Below are positions 5,325 to 8,630 of a DNA stretch of 8,630 nucleotides, piece after piece. Numbering within the stretch: position 1 is the first letter of the stretch; every line of letters starts with the position of its first letter. Source of the DNA: Clostridiales bacterium (GTDB taxonomy: Bacteria; Bacillota_A; Clostridia; Christensenellales; Aristaeellaceae). A program made the translations under genes and the position numbers. The notes beneath the pieces are model-generated. The model was not told the DNA's origin, did not search any database, and saw only the letters and a list, made by a program, of their open reading frames with translations. The DNA lies in NCBI GenBank assembly GCA_012514855.1, contig JAAYZL010000320.1, positions 1 through 8,630 of the forward strand, given 5' to 3'.

Positions 5325-6077
5325 TTAGGCTCGATAGATTCTCCGCCACTCGTCCGTGAACGAGCCGTCGGGGTTTCGGAGCACCAGCGGCGGGAGCCAG
5401 TGAAGCCCCGGGCCGCCGCCCCGGACGCCGTCCATCAGCACGAACTTCGGCGCGCGGCCGGGCATGCCGTGAACCGTCCGGACGCGCTTCGGCGCGATTC
5501 CGGAGCGCTCCATCGCGCCCATCATCTCGAGCGCGCGCGGCGCGGGGAAGATCACCGCGAAGCGCCCGCCGTTCCGCAAAAGCCGCGCGGCGCTCAGGGC
5601 CACGTCCGCCGGGGTCAGGCCGCCCTCGTGCCGGGCGATGCGCTGCGTTTCCAGCCCGCTCTCGAGCGCGCCGCCGCTTCGCCCGTAGGGGGGATTCGAC
5701 ACGACCAACTGGTATGCGCCGAACCCGAGCGCTTCCGGGGCGTCGCGCAAATCCATCCCGAACACGCGGACGCGGTTTTCGAGCCCGTTCATCCGGACGC
5801 TCCGCCGGAGCATGTCCGCGATTTCCGGCTGTATCTCGACCGCGTCGACGAGCAGATCCGGCCGGTGCGCCGCCATCAGGGTCGCGATCGCGCCCGTACC
5901 CGCCCCGAGATCGACCGCGCGGCTGCGGGGCTTTGGCCGCGCGAAGTCCGCGAGCAGCACCGAGTCCGTGCCGAACCGGAACGCGTCCGGGCGCTGGATC
6001 AGCCGGTAGCCGCCGCACTGAAGGTCGTCCACGCGCTCGCCGGGCAGCAGGATCGCGTCACCGGAAGTTCCAAACAT
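5325..6077 (-). CDS. trmN6: TrmN6-like tRNA1(Val) adenine-N6 methyltransferase (250 aa)
   Basis: This is a class I SAM-dependent methyltransferase of the COG4123 (TrmN6/YfiC/YabB) type. The E. coli family member methylates N6 of A37 in tRNA1(Val) in the cytoplasm; the exact tRNA target here is inferred. The N-terminal family signature GERVDDLQ and RLIQRPDAFRFGTDSVLLADFA region spans residues 13-46. The SAM motif DLGAGTGAIA is at 56-65, the ribose-binding acidic residue is Glu81, and the catalytic NPPY for base N-methylation is at 128-131. The C-terminus (DGSFTDEWRRIYRA) is the usual family ending, so the protein appears complete. The ATG at 6077 overlaps the upstream gene by 20 nt, with GGAG about 13 nt before it; a start near residue 16 (GTG) would remove conserved sequence. 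It is the last gene of the operon with the SH3b and PG-binding genes. Confidence 0.9.
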   Translation of the reverse strand: MFGTSGDAILLPGERVDDLQCGGYRLIQRPDAFRFGTDSVLLADFARPKPRSRAVDLGAGTGAIATLMAAHRPDLLVDAVEIQPEIADMLRRSVRMNGLENRVRVFGMDLRDAPEALGFGAYQLVVSNPPYGRSGGALESGLETQRIARHEGGLTPADVALSAARLLRNGGRFAVIFPAPRALEMMGAMERSGIAPKRVRTVHGMPGRAPKFVLMDGVRGGGPGLHWLPPLVLRNPDGSFTDEWRRIYRA

Positions 6078-7422
6078 AGGCGTTGCCGTACTCCATCTGG
6101 TTGAGATCGCCCGACACGACGTACCCCGTGTCGGCGTTTACGTAGGCGGCGCGCCCGCCGCCGATGTACACCGAAAACAGCATCCGCACGCCGCCGTCGA
6201 ACGGGCGCTCGAGCGCCACGATGTCGCCGGCCGAGAGCGCGTTCGCGTCGAACACCCTGCCGCCGGAGCTGCCGACGATCTGCCCCGGGTCGGTGATCGC
6301 GACGCCCGCCTTCGCAAACGCGTACTGCACGAACGAGAAGCCGGGGAAGAGCTCGTCCGTGCCCGTCGGGAAGCACTTGCCCTGCATCTGGGAGGCGGTG
6401 GCCGCGACGGCCGCGAGCGCGTCCTCGGTCACCTTCTCGGCGGACGCGGCCAGAGCCTTCTTCGCGTCGCCGAACGGCACGGCGTCCGAACGGTTCAGGA
6501 CGGCGAGCAACTGCGCGTCGGCGCTCCCGGTCGGCTTCCGGCCGCTCGCGATCTCGAAAAACGTCAGCGCGACGAGCGTGCTCTCGCGGAACTGGCCGCT
6601 GACGCCCTCGGAGAAGTAGCCGAGCTTGTTCAGCTGAAACTGCAGCGCGCGCACGTCCTCGCCCGCGTCGCCCTCGCGCAGCACGCCGTCGTCCGTCACG
6701 GCCTTCGCGCGCCCGGAGTACAAGAGCCGGCAGGTCGCGTCGTCCGCGACCCCGGTCTCGGGGAGCGCGTTTTCCTGCTGGAACAGCGTAACCGCGCGCT
6801 CGGTGCGCTCGCCGAACGACGCGGCGCACTCGCCGTCGAAGTAGCCGAGCGCGCGGAGCCTGCGCTGCAGCGAGCGCACGGGGCGGCCGGAATCGCCCTT
6901 CTTGCAGAGCTTGTCCGCGATGAAGTCCGCCCATGCGACGGGCGTGCCCTCGTAGAGCTTGAACTTGACCGCCTGATCCGCCTCGCCGCTCGGGTTGAGC
7001 CCGTTCGCCGTCTGAAAGGCCATGACCGCGCTCTTCGTGCCCTCGCCGAACATGCCGTCCGACCCGCCCTTGTAGTAGCCGAGCGCCGCGAGCGCGCCCT
7101 GCAATTTGACGACGGCCTCGCCCGACTGGCCGCTCTTGAGCACCCCGCCCGCGTTTTTCGCCGCGAGCGACTCGAGGTAGCCGGCCTTCGACTGCGCGTC
7201 GTCGCGGCCGAGCGCGTCGAGGGTCGCATCGTCGGGCACGCCGGTCGGCTCCATGCCGTTGGCCGTCTGGAAGTTCCGCACGGCGATCCGCATGTCCGTC
7301 GAGCGCTCCGAAAGAAAACCCAGCGCCGTCAGCCGCGAGACCGAAGGTTCGACCGCTTCCGCAAGCGCCGCCGCCGGGAGGATGAGCAAAAGGATCAGCG
7401 CGAGCGCGCGTCTTGCCGTCAT
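6058..7422 (-). CDS. Secreted PG_binding_1 repeat protein with degenerate NlpC/P60-like domain (454 aa)
   Basis: This appears to be an exported peptidoglycan-binding protein. Residues 1-21 form a signal peptide: two Arg, a hydrophobic core and an ALA-EA cleavage site. Four PG_binding_1-like units follow, at about 27-72, 103-158, 181-236 and 256-310. Each has the LQ..L..LGY and F(Q)…NGL.P.G pattern, with the first and last most diverged. Residues 346-454 resemble an NlpC/P60 domain: GKCFPTG, FVQYAFAKAGV, LSAGDIVAL and VYIGGG match the fold's landmarks. The DCSGF catalytic Cys position reads P-G-F-S-F (360-364), and Leu or Phe replaces the active His ahead of VYIGGG (419-423). It is therefore probably non-catalytic. 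The ATG at 7422 shares ATGA with the upstream stop, and AAGGTGATC just before it matches the 16S 3' end. A longer in-frame ORF to 7758 is a shadow of the SH3b gene. Confidence 0.88.
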   Translation of the reverse strand: MTARRALALILLLILPAAALAEAVEPSVSRLTALGFLSERSTDMRIAVRNFQTANGMEPTGVPDDATLDALGRDDAQSKAGYLESLAAKNAGGVLKSGQSGEAVVKLQGALAALGYYKGGSDGMFGEGTKSAVMAFQTANGLNPSGEADQAVKFKLYEGTPVAWADFIADKLCKKGDSGRPVRSLQRRLRALGYFDGECAASFGERTERAVTLFQQENALPETGVADDATCRLLYSGRAKAVTDDGVLREGDAGEDVRALQFQLNKLGYFSEGVSGQFRESTLVALTFFEIASGRKPTGSADAQLLAVLNRSDAVPFGDAKKALAASAEKVTEDALAAVAATASQMQGKCFPTGTDELFPGFSFVQYAFAKAGVAITDPGQIVGSSGGRVFDANALSAGDIVALERPFDGGVRMLFSVYIGGGRAAYVNADTGYVVSGDLNQMEYGNAYVWNFR

Positions 7423-8630
7423 TCGATCACCTTCGTCAGGTGTATTCTCAGCACGAAGCCCTTGTACGGCCCGAACGCCGCGTAGGCCCAGTCGTCGTTG
7501 TAGGCGTGGACGGTCAATTTCGCGCCGACGGGCAGCGTGCCGAGCTTCGCCGCGCCCGCGTCCGGCTTCTTGCGCATCGGCGTCTCCGCGGTCGTCCGGG
7601 CCGCGAACACCTCGTAGACGATCTCCCCGCCGGACGGGGCCTCGGTCGGGTCGGGCAGCGAGACCGACGCCACGGCCGTCCCCGGCTCCTCGCCGAGCAT
7701 CAGGTACTTGATCTTGAGGTAGCCGCGGTTGCCGCCGGAGGTCAGAATCTCCGCCCACTCGCCGTCGTAGGCGAGCACCTTCACGTAGGAGCCGTGCTTG
7801 ACCGTCGTCACCGAGGCGGTCCCGGTCGACGGCCCCTTGCGCACGTTCAGCGAGCCGCCCGAGCCGCTCACGTACACGCGCGCGAACACGTCGCCCTCGA
7901 CCTCGGTCATCCCGTCGGTCGGGGAGGGCGTCGGCGCGGGCGAAGGGGTGGGAGAGGCGGTCGGGGCGTTCGTGGGCGCGTTCGTCGGCGCGCTGGTCGG
8001 CGCGTTCGTCGCGGGGGCATTTGGCGTCGGCACTGCCGTCGGCGCTGCCGACGGGGCCGCGACCTTGACGAGGTAGCGAAGCTGCACGTAGCCGACGGTC
8101 CCGGACGAGGTCTGAACCTTCGCCCAGGTGGAATTGTACGCGAGCACCTTCACGAGGTTCCCGTTCGAGAGCTTCGCGAGGATCGCCGCGCTCGTCGAGG
8201 CGGTCTTCCTGAGGTTCAGCCGCGAGCTCGACGACGAGAGCTTGACCTTCGCGTACAGCTCGGTTCCGGCTGTCGGGGCCGCGGTCGGAACCGGGGTCGC
8301 GGTCGGAACCGGGGTCGCGGTCGGAACGGGCGTCACTGTCGGAACCGGCGTGGGCGTCGGAACCGGGGTCGGCGTCGGCGCGGGCGTCGGCGTCGCGGGC
8401 GGGGCGACCTTCTTCAGGTAGCGAACCTGCGCGTAGCCCGTGATGCCGGACGCCGTCTGCACGCGCGCCCAGGTGGAATTCGAGGACAGCACCTTGACGT
8501 AGCTGCCGTTGTTGAGCTTCGCGAGGATGGCGCTGCTCGTCGAGGCGGTCTTGCGGAGGTTCAGCCGCGAGCTCGACGACGACAGCTTGACCTGCGCGTA
8601 GACGGAATTGTCGGGCGTCGGCGCGGGCGA
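7419..8630 (-). CDS. SH3b repeat cell-wall protein, 5' end cut by window edge
   Basis: 403 residues are visible with an open frame to the window edge, so the N-terminus (probably with a signal peptide) is missing. It contains four bacterial SH3 (SH3b) domains, which typically bind peptidoglycan, at about residues 10-74, 125-189, 248-312 and 338-399 of the visible part. Each has the (L)NLRK…(L)…G….V……W…….GY.…YL pattern; the fourth is diverged (TPMRKKPD in place of LN-R, GF for GY). Domains 1 and 2 are 50/65 identical. They are separated by low-complexity Thr/Pro/Ala linkers with hexapeptide VPTATP and tetrapeptide TNAP repeats, which would be extended spacers outside the membrane. The GTG at 8492 is inside domain 1 and is not the start. 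It ends in TGA overlapping the ATG of the PG_binding_1 gene, so the two are translationally coupled and probably work together on the wall. Confidence 0.92.
   Translation of the reverse strand, partial: SPAPTPDNSVYAQVKLSSSSSRLNLRKTASTSSAILAKLNNGSYVKVLSSNSTWARVQTASGITGYAQVRYLKKVAPPATPTPAPTPTPVPTPTPVPTVTPVPTATPVPTATPVPTAAPTAGTELYAKVKLSSSSSRLNLRKTASTSAAILAKLSNGNLVKVLAYNSTWAKVQTSSGTVGYVQLRYLVKVAAPSAAPTAVPTPNAPATNAPTSAPTNAPTNAPTASPTPSPAPTPSPTDGMTEVEGDVFARVYVSGSGGSLNVRKGPSTGTASVTTVKHGSYVKVLAYDGEWAEILTSGGNRGYLKIKYLMLGEEPGTAVASVSLPDPTEAPSGGEIVYEVFAARTTAETPMRKKPDAGAAKLGTLPVGAKLTVHAYNDDWAYAAFGPYKGFVLRIHLTKVIE
7962..8009 (-). repeat. 12-bp tandem repeats encoding TNAP units
   Basis: Four 12-bp units encode TNAP-TSAP-TNAP-TNAP in the second linker of the SH3b protein. 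They are coding, in frame and 12 bp long, so copy-number change would lengthen or shorten the spacer without a frameshift. Confidence 0.7.
8064..8603 (-). repeat. Duplicated SH3b domain-coding segments (8064-8258 and 8409-8603)
   Basis: The DNA coding SH3b domain 2 (8064-8258) and domain 1 (8409-8603) is strongly similar over 195 bp each, with long identical runs such as AGGTTCAGCCGCGAGCTCGA on the plus strand. The two products are 50/65 identical. Domains 3 and 4 are much more diverged, so the 1/2 duplication is the more recent. Confidence 0.8.
8274..8363 (-). repeat. 18-bp tandem repeats encoding VPTATP units
   Basis: Five 18-bp units (90 bp) encode VPTPTP, VPTVTP, VPTATP, VPTATP and VPTAAP in the first linker. 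The unit is visible on the plus strand as repeated GTCGGAACCGGGGTCGCG. Copies are near-identical in DNA, which is typical of slippage-prone spacer sequence. Confidence 0.8.

Noticed and set aside
5061..6104. 347-codon plus-strand open frame crossing the hairpin region and the methyltransferase
   Set aside because: Most of it is the antisense of the methyltransferase. The first ~90 codons cover the palindrome array and would be expected to look periodic by symmetry; no SD is seen. It is kept only as part of the repeat hypothesis.
7962..8363. CRISPR-like regularly repeated DNA
   Set aside because: The repeats are direct, contiguous, 12 or 18 bp long and in frame within Thr/Pro linkers; there are no unique spacers.

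Overview
The window is a compact, GC-rich stretch of bacterial chromosome in which every gene I can support lies on the minus strand. Three features suggest a Gram-positive member of the Bacillota, probably a high-GC gut Clostridia-type organism. The Shine-Dalgarno motifs are strong, the promoters are sigma-70/SigA-like with 17-nt spacers sitting in small AT-rich islands, and the cell-wall proteins combine SH3b, PG_binding_1 and NlpC/P60-like domains. The taxonomic call is inference; there is no rRNA or marker gene for species placement.

Read in the direction of transcription (high to low coordinates), the window has four blocks. (1) 8630-5325 is a tightly overlapping three-gene run: a secreted-type SH3b repeat protein (5' end outside the window), a secreted PG_binding_1 repeat protein ending in an NlpC/P60-like domain without recognisable catalytic residues, and a TrmN6-type tRNA adenine-N6 methyltransferase. 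(2) 5324-5034 is non-coding and holds a cluster of small perfect hairpins plus a startless, coding-like tail. (3) 5033-3862 has a promoter with an overlapping dyad, then two half-size ChrA-family transporter genes of identical length joined by a 4-nt GTGA overlap. (4) 3855-1 is an envelope-polysaccharide block: a promoter, a 626-aa membrane-bound PglF/WbpM/CapD-type UDP-sugar 4,6-dehydratase, an intergenic region with a nested inverted repeat, another promoter, and two tandem GT2 glycosyltransferases that overlap by 17 nt. The last one runs off the window edge.

Functionally the region is about the cell envelope. The dehydratase would supply a 4-keto-6-deoxy-N-acetylhexosamine nucleotide, and the GT2 enzymes would transfer sugars during surface glycan assembly. 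The SH3b and PG-binding proteins would bind or remodel peptidoglycan outside the membrane. The ChrA pair and the tRNA methyltransferase look like passengers with no obvious pathway link.

The points most worth checking are the apparently dead NlpC/P60 domain, the multi-hairpin element at 5120-5281 with competing pairings, the dyad over the -35 of the chrA pair, and the coding-like but startless tail just after the methyltransferase. I found no tRNA, rRNA, CRISPR array, transposase or phage gene.
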